Shown here piece by piece: positions 32,781-45,163 of a stretch of 64,000 nucleotides of DNA. Where the stretch lies: assembly GCA_018287875.1 (NCBI GenBank), contig JAGVVL010000009.1, positions 3,410,001 through 3,474,000 of the forward strand, given 5' to 3'. A program made the translations under genes and the position numbers. Source of the stretch: Nigrospora sphaerica (taxonomy: Eukaryota > Ascomycota > Sordariomycetes > Amphisphaeriales > Apiosporaceae). Each line of letters starts with the position of its first letter. The first letter of the stretch is position 1. Under the pieces are notes generated by a model. The model did not search any database. It was not told the origin of the DNA and worked only from the letters and a program-made list of their open reading frames with translations.

Positions 32781-35053
32781 GGGGTACTGGGAAAGAAACG
32801 CGTCAGCGCGTCGAAGGGCACTGAAGTATCTCAATACTTGGTTCTCCTTCTTTGCTTCAGGCGTAAGCTACCGTTGTGGAAGTAAGCACCTCAATACCGT
32901 AGCTAAAGGGAGTGGATAGGTATTAAACCGCCTACAGTTTGATTCGGACTGTACAAGGATATCATCCCCCCCGGGACTGCTCAAATCAGCGGGGTTCTGT
33001 CCACTTATCCTTCCGCTTGGGGCATCACTACGAGCTCCGTATTCTCGCTACAGAATATTGGCGGTTCTATTGTTCCCATACGTGGTGTACTTACCCGGGC
33101 TCCAGACCCTTTCGCGGTCCGCCATGGCGATACGGGTTATGGAAGTGCTTCGCCGCGTTTCGGCTTTGTCCGCTATCCGCTCACAAGCGGGGGTATCTAT
33201 CTTGGTACAAATGGTATAGAAAATAAAGCTGGCTTCTCTCTGGCTCTCGGGCTTTTGGGAGCGATAGCCACTTCGAAGCGTGGCAAAGGAGTGGTGGTCC
33301 AGGCCATGGTCTCTTTCGTTTCTTGCTGCTGCTTTCGGTCAACAAAGCCCCTGGCACTGGGGCCCTTCAATGCCGTCTATGCCCCAGGGCGGTGACTCAG
33401 CTATTCCTACCTTCGATCATGCAAGTCCGTGTATTTTTACGCCAAATAGGCAGTGGCCAAGTACTATACGGGTTTGGTGGTATGCGGGTCAACGTGCCTG
33501 TAGTGTCTGTACATCGTACCTACTGTGTCTTTGCATCGTGCCTACAATATCTGTACATTAAATCATGTCTGCTCGAAGATCTGCAGGAACTGGCGGCCCC
33601 GAGTACGCCCAAGGGAAACAGCCCTGGATGTAGTTGCTGAACTGGGGTAGTTCTCTACATCCAACCTCCTCCCAGTGGCAGAACACCATTCAGTATCTGG
33701 CAAGTAGTACGGTATAGTGTTAAACGGATCTGGAGGCTTCTTTCATGAAAACTGGACCGGGGCTAACTACGTCAGCTTTATACGAAACTTGGGCGCGCAT
33801 TGTATATTGGATATGCGCTCATCTTGTACCATGCAACCACCTCGCAACCACCCTGCAACCACCACTGCCCCAAAGATTCGTGAGCTCTTTCCTTGATCCA
33901 GCCAGCGCTATGCAACGAAACATTGTTTGTTTACGATAGCAACTGCTCTCCGTATTTCTGAAATTGGCTTTGGGTAGCCATTGTTGGGGACGGGTCAACA
34001 TATGAATATACTGCTCTCCCCCGTCCACGGCTCATTTCCCCAGCAAAGACGCACACACGAACACTTCTACGCATACGCTTGCACACATACAAATACACTC
34101 CAACAAACACCTCCTTTCTGCCCGAAGCCATGGTCGCGGGCGTCCGTCAGCAATGGGGCAATGAACGACCCGAACATGCCTTGGCATTTCCCCCCTTCGG
34201 GTTCGCCTACACCGGCCTCCGCCGCAGCCCACGCGCTGCAACATGTGAAGGCACGGCTCTGGCTGCGGGACCCGACGGTCGGAAGAGGCGGCAGACGTGA
34301 TGATGAGGCCCGCCCAAGGAAGGAGCAATCCAGCCGGTCCGACACCTGTCGCCTGCCTACGCGAAATTTTCAGGCGACGAGGAAGCTGCGACCCTCGTGG
34401 GCACGAGCCGCCAAAGTACCCGGAGTCGTTCAACGGCCTGCGCCACGTCGGCCGCGTGGCGGCGGCGTCAAGCCAATGGGGCCGGGGCGGCGCCAGCGAC
34501 GTGCTGCTGGCGTATCGCCGGCCTCGGCTCGGCCATCAATACTTCTAGGTAGCCGACTCGTTGGGTAGAAAGATTATCGTCGTTTCTGGTATTGTATCGG
34601 AGGAACTCTGGATGACACTTGTGTCCCACGATGGCTGGAAAATCACGATGAAAGCTTGTTGTTAGTAATTGTTCGCAAAGGTCAATTCAAGTCAAAAACA
34701 ACAAAGAGCACCGCCTCTAGCTGTCCGCAAATGTGCATTGATTGTACTCTTCCTTGGATGGGGACCGAATGTCATGCTTCGCTATAAGGGTATAGTCACC
34801 ACCCAAACGCCTTTCACTAACCTCTACTACTCGACCGTGTCCTCGCAGCCTGTGAGACAACCGTCAAGCCTTCGAATTGCTGCTAAGCCCTTTAGTGCTG
34901 CTTCATGTGGCTGTTAAAAATCAAAGGCGTCCGCTTTGTCGCTCAGCCCACGTTGCTCTCGCTCAACAGAACCAAAGAAACATTTCGATCTCTGCAAGAG
35001 ACCAAGGTACCACCTGATACCGGAAGGGGTCAAGTCGCCTTCACTCCGTTCGA
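32781..35053. other. Gene-poor interval with uncertain relics
   Basis: About 2.3 kb. It contains an unassigned stop-free frame at 32944-33393 on the plus strand with no start codon near its beginning, and a G+C-rich island at about 34128-34548 in otherwise more A+T-rich DNA. Neither can be called a gene. The right end should hold the 3' UTR of the phosphatase gene. Confidence 0.5.
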
Positions 35054-36571
35054 CTATCGAGAGCGATACCACCATAGGCCAAGTGCAACGATGAAGCTGG
35101 TGGAAAAGAGCATGATTCCCTGCTTCGACTTAGAGAAGAACAGGGACCAGCCGATGAGCGCCTCCCCTACAGTCACGAGACGTCAGCAAGCTTGCTCTTG
35201 GTGGCCAGGGCACCCAAGCATTCACTGGAGATACTTACATTTTTTGACCGACTCACGATGCGACCAGGCGTCGACATCAATAGCTGCCGGGAGCTTGATT
35301 CGGGGGTCGGCAGCCAGGGCCTGCTGCGCGCCGGACGACTGGGCGTCGAGAAGCTCTGGCGGCGGCTTGAGCACATCCGGGGAGAGAACCGGAACCTGCA
35401 TTCTCAAGAACACGGCTCTGTGGTCGCTGCTGCGCATCACCGGCAGACAGTCATAGGCCGTGACCTGCATCTCGACTGCTTTACCCTTGCCCTTGCCCCT
35501 CTCCTCATGGACCCAGTCGGGGATGTCGGACCACAGCACGCGATCGCACCAGCCAGGCCACCGATGGCTGGCGAATTTCCACTTGACGTCATCGCTTTCG
35601 CTTTCCTCCTCGCCAATTCGGGCGAGCTCCGTCTCGGGGTCCCCCTTGGGCAGCACGACGTATTTGTACGTGGGGGGGAAACGAATAGGGGCTTCGCTGA
35701 GGCCATGGAGGGTTCTGCCTGCCTGCTTCTCCGATGTGAGCTGGTCGCGTGTGAGGAAGCGCGTGTAGTAGTCTTCGCTTTCGGCATCGTCGACGACGGG
35801 GAACACAGCATCGGCGGGGGGCGCCGTCTTGGAGAGACGGTAGTTCAGGTCGCCCGCCACAAACAGGTGGCTGCCGGGCCTGTAGATGCTGATGTCGTGC
35901 AGCTTCCTCTCAGTCTCCGGGTGGAAGAGCAGCGTCTGCGCGTCGTCTTCTTCGGTCGAGCGGCCCGCCGCGCGCGTCTGGTGGTCGGCACTGACAATGG
36001 TTCGGGGGTCCGCGAAGACGAGGCCGCTCACGATGCTCTCCCAGTTCCGGTTCCTGCGCTCCAGGTTCCACTCCATGGCGGCCAGGTGCGTGCTCACGAA
36101 GGTCAGCTGTGTCCGCGTGCCCGCCTTTTCGTAGTACATGCGAAGCCCCACGGCGCCCTTGTTCGCCATGTCGCCGGCGCCGAAGCCAACCTCGGCGGCC
36201 TGCATGTCGCTGAGTGCCGCCGGGTCTCGCGCAAAGAGCATGATGCCTGTCATACCAACATTGCGCGTCACGACGAGCGTGTACGGTCGGTCTCGGTCGC
36301 CGGGGCGGGGGGCCCGCGCCTCGTCGGCTGAGAACTTGGCGGCCGCCAGGTTCAGCGCAGACTCGTATCGGTCGAAGTAGGGCTTCAGCAGGTAGGATCC
36401 TATAAAGGCAGATGGGATCGGGGCCATCTCTTGCAGGGAGAAGGCCACCAGCTCGGGGAGTACCGTGGCATTCTGGCCGAAGGCGTGCGAAAGGTGGTTG
36501 GCGAAGGCGGGCACCGAGATGTGGTGCTTGGCCGCATTGAACGTCAGGTAGAATAGATCCAAGGTCGCCAT
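35054..36571 (-). CDS. inp54: INP54-like inositol polyphosphate 5-phosphatase, tail-anchored
   Basis: Exon 1 (36571-35239) and exon 2 (35166-35054) join across a 72-nt intron to 481 residues. The endonuclease/phosphatase fold shows TFNAAKHH at the start, LQEMAPIPSAFIGSYLL, GMTGIMLFAR, the motif GAGDMANKGAVGLRM, STHLAAMEWNLERRNRNW, FVAGDLNYRL, RWPGWCDRVLWSD and a final SSDHRAVF. These are the signatures of 5-phosphatases that remove the 5-phosphate of PtdIns(4,5)P2. Exon 2 adds a hydrophobic C-terminal helix (GIMLFSTSFIVALGLWWYRS), so the protein should be anchored by its tail with the enzyme facing the cytosol, as in yeast Inp54 of the ER. Losing the last splice would remove the anchor. No SAC, RhoGAP or C2 domain is present. 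Confidence 0.92.
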
Positions 36572-39118
36572 GCTGACCTGGGCTGCCTGCTGCTACCCCG
36601 TGTTGAGTATGCGTGTGCGTCGTTCGCTTGTTCGCTCGTTCCCCCGCAGAAGGTGCCAGCAAAGGGTGCGGGTATTGGTGAAGTCGGAGATACGTAGTTA
36701 AGCAGGTGAACGAGGCGGCGTGGGCGAGGAGGAGGGGCTGCGAAAGTCGGCCTGGCGGCAACTAGTAATTCGTGGTGGTTTTCGCTAAGTCGCACCGTGG
36801 AGGGGAGGCCGTTGACTGGGCCCAGGGTGGCAGTGGCTTGGTTCGATTTATCCGGTTTCCAACGTGCGGGTTCCTTGCAGGACCGTGTGCGATGGAAGGG
36901 GCTGGGCTATGACCGATGGTACCTGGGATTCCAAAAGGGAACTATGGGTAATCAATAGTACATGGTTGAAGAAAGACGGATATCCCCTGTCCCGACGTCG
37001 TTTGACCACGGCCGCATCGATAAGGTCGATACCTAAGATGCACCTACATGTACATCTAAGCAGGTAGGTGAGGTAGGTACGTCTGACCGCACTTCCCCTC
37101 CCCCCAATCCGACAAAAGGCAGAAAGAAGAAGGCCGTAGCTTCGAAATGCTCGACATCCCAATGGGACTAAGAGCCATCCGCTGTTTGGTCTATGCAGTA
37201 GGTGGTCGACTGTCGGTTTGATTGGCGAGCTCGAGTATTCCGCTATCCATGCCACATGATGGGTTCCTATTGGTCTCGTAGTCCATCCTGGATCGAGGAG
37301 GGTGCGCTTGTCGTTACACTAGGTTGATCACCCGCTCCCTCAAGCCTCTTGGGTACCTGCTACAGCGCCACTCGTAGCATCCCGTCTAGGTACCGACAGG
37401 GCCCAGACAAACCGAGATAGCATCCCATTGATCTTGCCCCCGTTGGCAGACTGCGGGGTAGCTTGGCTCGGTCATGCCTACGCCCGCATCCATACCTCGC
37501 TCTCGTCGTCAGGGCTGCCTCCGGAAGAGCCGTGCAAGTCTGAGACCAGCAGTGCAACGCCCGGCCCATTCCCCTCGCTTCCCAGATCGACACGGCGCTC
37601 CCAAGCCCGCCATCAGACGCCCTTCACCGTTGCCCGTGCACCTCAGCTGACATCACCCATCACACCCCATACCCCTCATGTGACTCCCCCCTGTCCGAAT
37701 ACACGAACACTATGCCGCCCCGACTTAGGCCCAATAGCTCCCAACATTCGTCACCGTCATCGACCTCGCTCGCTTAATACACCCCTTCCTTGTTCACAAG
37801 AAGCTACGACCCCGTCACCAGTACGCACATGCGGGGAGAGAGATAATATGTCGATTAATTTGAGGAACTAGCTAGCGTGTATCCTAGGCTGCCTTCGTGA
37901 CCCATGAACAGACTACACCTTGACCATCTCGGCACCTAATGCTTGCAGACGATACCGCCATACAACACCGGAACGACCAGTCGACGAAAAACGTCGCCGG
38001 CCTACTCAAGAAATCATGCCAAGGTGCAGGCTGATAGAGGACGCCTGGTAGCACGGGGCGGGGCGAAGTACCAAGCACCCGTGTACCGCAGTCGAGTTCA
38101 AGACCGCCTGTGTCGTCCTCTAGCCTGGCGAGCCGTCTCCATTTCCGTCCGTGTAATTGTCCGTTTCCAAAGGGGGGTGGCCAATGGCAGTGATATTTGG
38201 CCGGCTGGGAGTCTTCCCCCCTCGGGCCATGCTTATTTGAGCAATGGATGGCCAAAGGAATGTCGGGTTGGTGAGCTTGTTTCCAAGGACGGTGGCAGGC
38301 AGAGGTCAAAAGAGTGACCCCTGTGCAAGATATGCCGCCGCCTTGATGACAGAGACCGAGGGAGCGGGACGGATGAAGGTATCCACGTAACGAAGAAAAA
38401 CAAAAAGACGAAGGAAATGTGAACCGAAAACAGAGCCGCCTTGGAAAGCCTCAAAGCGTTGCACGATGATCGCAACAAGACCATGGTGATCCAGAGGAAT
38501 TCCAGGGTTTGCAGGCGCATCTCTTGGCTGCTGCCACTCAGGATCCGGGTTTCACAATTTAGTAGATCCGAGTGGCCGCGCAGTAATGACCAGGCATGCC
38601 TTCTGGTACACGACACTCTCCCAAGTTCAAGTGTCGGGCGTGCCGTTCCGATATGCCAAGGGGGCCCAGGCTATGAACCATCGGCGTGGGCTTGTCCACG
38701 TCCGATGGTCAAATGCAGGGTCTTGGAATATCCGAGCCAGGGATGCAGTCATGAAACCAGAGAATCATCGCAGAACGGTATGAGAAAGCAATCCATGTGA
38801 TATGAAAGGGCATTGGGTCCGGGGGTTGGGGTCCGGTGTCCGAAGTCCGGAAGGTGCGTTGCTGTGAGTTCCCAAGTGCAATGACAGGCGTGGGTAGGAA
38901 AAGCAGTCCCGGAAGCAATAAAAAACGCTTCACGACCGGGCGAGACTGTTTCCGATCCGCGCGGTCCTCGTGTCAAGACCGCCTCGGGAACGACGAGAGC
39001 CGTTGTTAAAGAATGGAGTCCGGCATGGGTGTGCCGGCCGCATCGACGTGGCTCTCATTCCAACACGCAACACGCAAGACGGGGAAAAGTTGATGGATCG
39101 TGCCGGCCAGATGACGAA
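36572..39118. other. Intergenic region between the phosphatase and casein kinase I genes
   Basis: About 2.5 kb containing the phosphatase promoter and the CK1 3' UTR. TACCTA/GGTA-type words cluster at 37040-37082. I found no conserved frame, tRNA-like sequence or repeat. Confidence 0.55.
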
Positions 39119-40689
39119 TCATTTCGCGCGGTGCGAGCCAGGGGCGTAGCCGGAACCAGTACCTTGACCTTTGGAAGCTGATCGCAGCCTGTTACCGAAT
39201 ACTGAAGTGTCAGCAATCAATGTCAGCAATGCCTTAAAGCCAGCAGCGTTATGTGAAAGCACACCAAAGGCCAAGGAAACATGATTCCTTACAAGGAATT
39301 CGAAACTTTGTTGGGCTGGGCACGCAAAAAACTCACATCCTATCACTTCCACCGACGGCACGGTTGGGCTCAGGGTTGTCAACCCCGGGGGCCATCACCT
39401 TGCGGCGAGTGCTGGGGATGGCGTTGGGCTTCACGGCCGAAGGCTGGCCGCTACCGGCAGCGGCGCGAGAAGCGCGGGCCTTGTCGTCCTCGTCGGCACC
39501 GGCCTGCTGGCCAGCAGCCTGGGCAATGGCCTGGGCGTTCTTCTGGTACTTGTAAACGGTCCAGTCGAAGACGTAGTCGTACTGGAAGCCCTCGCGGACG
39601 AAAAGATCGCGGAAGATCTTGCGGAGGTAGCTGTAATCGGGCTTATCATCGAACCGCAGGGAGCGGGTGTAGTTGAGGTAGATGGCGAACTCGTTGGGGA
39701 AGCCACGGCAGAGGACTTCGGTGGGGGTCGTCATCTTCTTCTCCATGATGCGGTCGTACTTCTGCTTCTTAGTGGCAGCCTTCAGACCCTGCCACGGCAG
39801 GGAGCCACGGCAGAAGTACAGCATGACGTAGCCCAGAGACTCCATGTCGTCACGGCGGGATTGCTCTGTGGGAAATCGTTAGACACGGTAAGCGACAGTC
39901 TCGTGAGGGAACACGTACCGACACCCAAGTGGGTGTTGATTGAAGCGTAGCGGGCAGTGCCCGTCAGGTTCTTGTTCTCACGGTAGGGAATGTGGAAGTG
40001 AGTCTTGGGGTCACGGTACTTCTTGGCCAGACCGAAATCGATGACGTTGACTTGGTTTCCACGCTTGCCAATGCCCATCAGGAAGTTGTCGGGCTTGATA
40101 TCACGGTGGATAAACGACTTGGCGTGGATGTATTCGATTCGGGAGATGAGTTGGTCGGCCAAGAGCAGGACCGTCTTCAGCGAGAATTTGCGGTTGCAGA
40201 AGTTGAAGAGGTCCTCCAAGCTGGGACCCAAGAGATCAAGCACCATGGCATTGTAATCGCACTCGGTACCGAACCAGCGGACGAAAGGGATACCAACACC
40301 ACCGGCCAGCGACTTGTAGACACGAGCCTCGTACTCAAGTTGAGGGTGCTTGGCTTTGACGCTCTCAAGCTTGATGGCGATTTCTTCGCCCGAGATAATG
40401 TTGGTACCCAGGTAGATGTCACCAAAAGAACCGGATCCGATCTTTCGGCCGATGCGGTATTTGTTACCGACGCGGAGATCCTTTCAAACTCTTAGCAATG
40501 ATTCGGAACAGCCAGCATTGAAACGGCCGGGAGATTTGACAGCGACGCATCCAACCGGTGCGCAGATCCATGTGTCGACATGACACAGGTGGGCAGCCAC
40601 CATGTACACCCAGGTAGTTGCGTCGGCCACGGTCTTCACAGACAATATGCTTCCGGTTCTCGTCTTGATACACATACCATTGTAGTCAT
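39119..40689 (-). CDS. ck-1a: Casein kinase I (CK1delta/epsilon-like, Neurospora CK-1a type)
   Basis: Five exons, 40689-40678, 40480-39919, 39865-39337 and 39188-39119 plus the introns of 197, 53 and 148 nt, give 390 residues (four exons in all). Exon 1 encodes only MTTM. The kinase domain is complete: [15 protein letters not shown], the lysine in [31 protein letters not shown], the CK1 marker [19 protein letters not shown] and [13 protein letters not shown]. After the domain come [18 protein letters not shown] and a Ser/Gly-rich tail ending [11 protein letters not shown]. In Neurospora this kinase phosphorylates FRQ and is central to the circadian clock; it also acts in membrane traffic. The last splice is the least certain: the chosen acceptor skips an earlier AG that would give an immediate stop. 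Confidence 0.95.
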
Positions 40690-43600
40690 CTTGACCGCTA
40701 TTCAAACAAGCTCCTCTGGCTTGCGGAGAGAGCTAAGTCGGAGAACGCGAAACCCGTAGTGCTCCTCAAGGGAGGATATTACGGTCGAAGGATTGCACCG
40801 TCTGCGAGATCAAACGAGGTCAGTGAGTAGGGATTCCTTAGTGGTTTGGGCATGGCAGACAAGGAAAGTTGCAAACAGATAACAGTCTGGCGAGTACACG
40901 TCTGAAGAGAGGGGGGAGGACAAGGGAAACGGGCGGCAGCAGCCCTAGGGGGGTGGCGAGCCAAAGGCAAACGGAAAGAATGCCTTGACGCGGTGAAGAA
41001 GTCACGGGATACCGGGACGACCGCGCCCCAGGCCCTAGAGCAGATGCCAAACCATGCCGGATGCACCAGCCAGAAGCAGGGCTTTTGATTCGATAGCGAA
41101 AGGGCAAAGAGGGTATACAGCACGACTTGATGGGGACCGCGGTCCGGAACAAGAACGATGTATGTAGGGCGTGATGGGCATGCAGATAGGGAGTACGTGC
41201 AGGTGTGAAGGCAGGAACGGAAGAAGGGCAGAGTTGCAGACGGCTCCGACGACAAGGTCGCGAGCGTCAGATCAATCAAGACCTTCGTTGACTTACCCAA
41301 CGACGACGGCGAGATGGTGCAGAGCGACCTGTTTGCGAGGCAGCCAAATGGACGAATGGTCGGGCAGGATGACGATGAAAGGCGTTGAAAGGGAGAGTTG
41401 AACTAGAGATGAAGAAAGACGATGAACGCAGCCGTCGAATATTGATGTATGGCGTGGACGACGGACGGTGTGTCTTTCGGAACGGAGTGTCTTCGCTTTT
41501 CCCTAGAGGGGGGGAGGGATGGATGAGACACGGGAATTTGGGTTGGGAGGAAAGAATGGAGGCAGTCAAGAAGAGGGCGGGAATGGGTAGAAAATGCTGT
41601 GGCTCCCCTACCTATGCAACTCGTAGTGGAAAAGTGGGTGGGTGCAGCGGCGGTTCCTGCGGTGCTGAGGAGAGAAGAGGAGACGGACAGGGCCTCGACG
41701 GGCGGCCAGGAAGGACTTGGGAGCGAGCGGGGGGACGAGGGAGAGGCGGTGGGCGGACGATGGACCTAGAAAAGATCTAGCGAGCTTTTGCTAGGTACAG
41801 CCCAGGCAGACAGGGACACGGACGGAGACAGGACGGACGCGCTATTACCAGACATCCAACCAACTCCGGAGCGAGACATGAGCGCGCGAGGCTTCGTGTT
41901 GCATGGATGGAGGAGTTGTCCCTACACATCGAGCCTCTCTCTTTCTCTTCCTCACTCCCACTCTCTTTGTCTCTCTGTCTCTCTGCTTTTCGCCCGGGCG
42001 CCCTGTACGCATCCGTCCACTGCAGGCGATTCCATCCAAACGCAGCAGAGCGATGTCTCCCCCCAAGGTACACAGGTACGCCTCGTCCGTCCTACGTGTG
42101 CAACGGAAGGTTCAGTGGGCAGGTATACAACGGCATTGCATGCTCCCAGCCAAGCAACCACCTACCGTTCCGGCAATCCGAGGCGCCGGAAGTCAGCCCA
42201 TCTCAAGCCCGCCAGGCTGTGGCGGCTATACGCATGGATATGAGTAGGTACCTAATACTTACATGCCTTAGTAGAGACGGGAAAGGGCGCAAATGACACG
42301 GATGGCACGCTGTTGCGGCCAACTGCAACTGCGGCTCCTCCTTTGCTTCGTCTCCCACTCGTTTCGCCCATCCGCGAAGTATACCTACCGAGGGGCGTCT
42401 TCAGACTTTGACAAGCGGACCACATTTGCGGCGCGTCAGAGGCGGAGAGGGCCCAGCCTGGAAGGCGAACAAGAAAAAAGGCGTTCGGATGGAGCCCATT
42501 CCCATTCCATCCCATCCCATCCCACAGCTGCCCATGGCGTTACCCGACCGCAGCCCGCCCACACGCGTATGGGTTCCATCCGTGCGATGGTCTCCTCCTC
42601 CTCCTTCTCCTACTCCTCCGGGAACGCCTATTTTACTTGCGTATGATACCGAACGGGTCCATCCTCGGCTTCGTCCCCAGCCGTTGACCAACCCGAGCCT
42701 ACCTCGCTAGAGGCGCCCGTCAGGAGGTACGGGTCCGCGGCGCAGTCCGAGCAGGGAAAAGGGGGCCGGCCGTCGCAGCCTACGGACGGACGCCTTTGTG
42801 GTAAGCACGCCTAGTTAGTACACAATAGTAATAATAACCACACGCGCCAAAAAAAAAGCTGCGCGCCTCCCGCTCCTGCGTGCGGCACCCCGTGCCTGTT
42901 AGTTGATTCAACTTGCAACGCAAAGGAGGTGAAATGGAAGCCCCTTCCCCCCTTTCTCTCTTCCCAAAGACCCCACCACACGGTCCCTTCTTATTGACGC
43001 CATCGCCGGCCGTGTTTTCTTTGCTTCTGTGGCTGGGCTGGGTCACTGGCCGGGCAGGCTGGTCATGGAGTAAGCCTGGCCTGAACAAATCCGACCGGGC
43101 CGGCGGTTGCACGGCTTGGCTTCTGGCGACGGCACTGGCCCCTCGCTGTCAAAGCCTAACCTGAAGGGGCCGCCCTGGCTGGTGCTTCGCCCGGACAAGG
43201 TACACAAGAGCCAGGTGCTGCCGTCAGGCATTGTCAGCACAAACCTTGGGCACTTTCGTGGGCTGAAGGATCGGGAATGCGGTCGAGCTTGTTTGACGGG
43301 CCCCCCAGGCTCGCATCGTCTTGCGTCAGGCCCCGGGCAAGCACCTTGGGGTAGGCGGAGCGGCGCCGCTGGCATCGTCGGCGGTGGCAGCCATCAAAGA
43401 GGGACCGATATATACCATCGGTTCGTTGGGCACGGCATTCGTTCGAGGTCATTGACAGGGTATCACGAAGAGGAAGTAGGAAAACATGCGTCGGGTCGCG
43501 TGCGTGCAATAGACCCTATCAAACTGCTCTCCGCTCAACCACCGTACAGGGACGGATGGTTACGAGGGGGATACTTTCTCTCTCTCTGTCTTTCCCTCTC

Positions 43601-45135
43601 TGTCTCATTTTCCCCGAGCCTCCTCGGACTTCAGCCTCAATTCCGGCGTCGGCCGAGGCGTCGGTGTCGCATTATTCGCGGTCGGGCAAAGCGAGATAGA
43701 CGACGCATGTACCCAGCGGTGCCGAGGAAGAAAGACACAACGGTCGGCGTCGCCTACAACTAGAGCTATCCATAACTCGGTCTGCTCCTGACTAATACAT
43801 CACTAGTACGCAGTAGACGGACTGGCTGAATATACCGTCCCTCGCCCCTCGTGCGGTTCTCGAATCTCCCCGCGAGTCAGGGCAGGTCTACCGAGACCGT
43901 GCAACTGCTGCAGGCGGCTCAACAGAACGGCTCGTATCGGGGCCTCCGACTTATGCTTTCTGCAGCCTGTGAGCAAAGCCCTCTCTCGTCCCAAGCCCGA
44001 CGGGGGGGCGAGGCGCTGGCGCGGGAAAAAGGTTGCTGCTCCACCTCCAACTCCGCCCGACCGGTTCAACGTCCAGCGACCTGACTAAGCCGGACGTATC
44101 ACGGGACGAGACAGGCGAAATGCTGAATGCCGAGGGCAGTTTGGCTGCGACACACATTAGTATGTCAACCCAGTGACACGGTACGTAGGCGGCGGGCATG
44201 GAAGGTGAGGTGCTTGGTTCGTTTAGCGTGTACCAGTTCCCTCCACTTGGTGGCCGTTCAGGCGTAAAGTAGCTGTAGGTATTTCCGCGCGCGCGACACG
44301 GTTGGGCGGGTCAACCAACGCATGCCCCCTCGACTCCCCTCCCCCCGGCACCGATGCTACCGATGGCCCTCGATACAAATTAAATGCCTTGGTCGGGGCT
44401 GAGACGGCATCGACTCCCCGGGCGACACGACCAACGATCTGCGACAAGGTACCCGGATCTACTCCCTCATCCTCCTTGGGCTGCAATGGGGCATGGCTAC
44501 CCAGCCGTATAAAAACAGAAGGACCCTTCCGGTGTTCATCGTCGTCTTCCTTGTCCCAGCCACGACCTAGTGCCCGGAGCCGTGGGATGGAATGCCATGG
44601 CAGCCGTGGCCAGGGAGACAGGGGGAGGGGGGGGGGGAAGGGACATTACTTGATTCACGACCCCGGCGCCCTCGACGCCTCCTGCTGGGCGCCGACGCCA
44701 CAATGCCATCATTCTCCTCTCTGGCGGATAGGGGAGCGACAGTGGCAGAGGGATCAGCCAGCAACGGACTGCCGGTGAGGTGCCATTCGTGTCCAGGCGG
44801 TGGCAAAGCCCGAGCAAGCTTTCAAGTTTGACAGGTTTGGCAGGCGACAAGTACCTCGCATCCAATCTGCACAGGAAAGTACCTAGGCACAGCTTATGGC
44901 GGTCCAAGAAAGCTGATAGGATCATGCGAGGTACGGCAGCGGCACGGGGCTCGTACCGATTAGTGAAATGACCACATTGGATGGGGGGCTACGAGCACGG
45001 GTTGCTGCCCAATGCTTCACGACGAGCCACGTATGTAGACTGGTTGGCGAGGGACCGTCGTCGAGATTCGTGGCCGTCTCGCCCAGGCTCGGTCACCGTC
45101 TGCTTGTCCTTTTCGGTGTCTTGCTGCGCGTGTTC

Positions 45136-45163
45136 GATGATGATGATGATGATGATGATGATG
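45136..45163. repeat. (GAT)9 trinucleotide microsatellite
   Basis: Nine uninterrupted GAT units in gene-free DNA, not inside any supported coding frame. Confidence 0.9.

Noticed and set aside
32781..33980. Repeat-induced point mutation as the cause of the kinase decay and the nearby A+T-rich DNA
   Set aside because: I see indels and a lost donor, not a dense C-to-T/G-to-A pattern, and no duplicate copy in the window; dinucleotide indices would be needed to judge.
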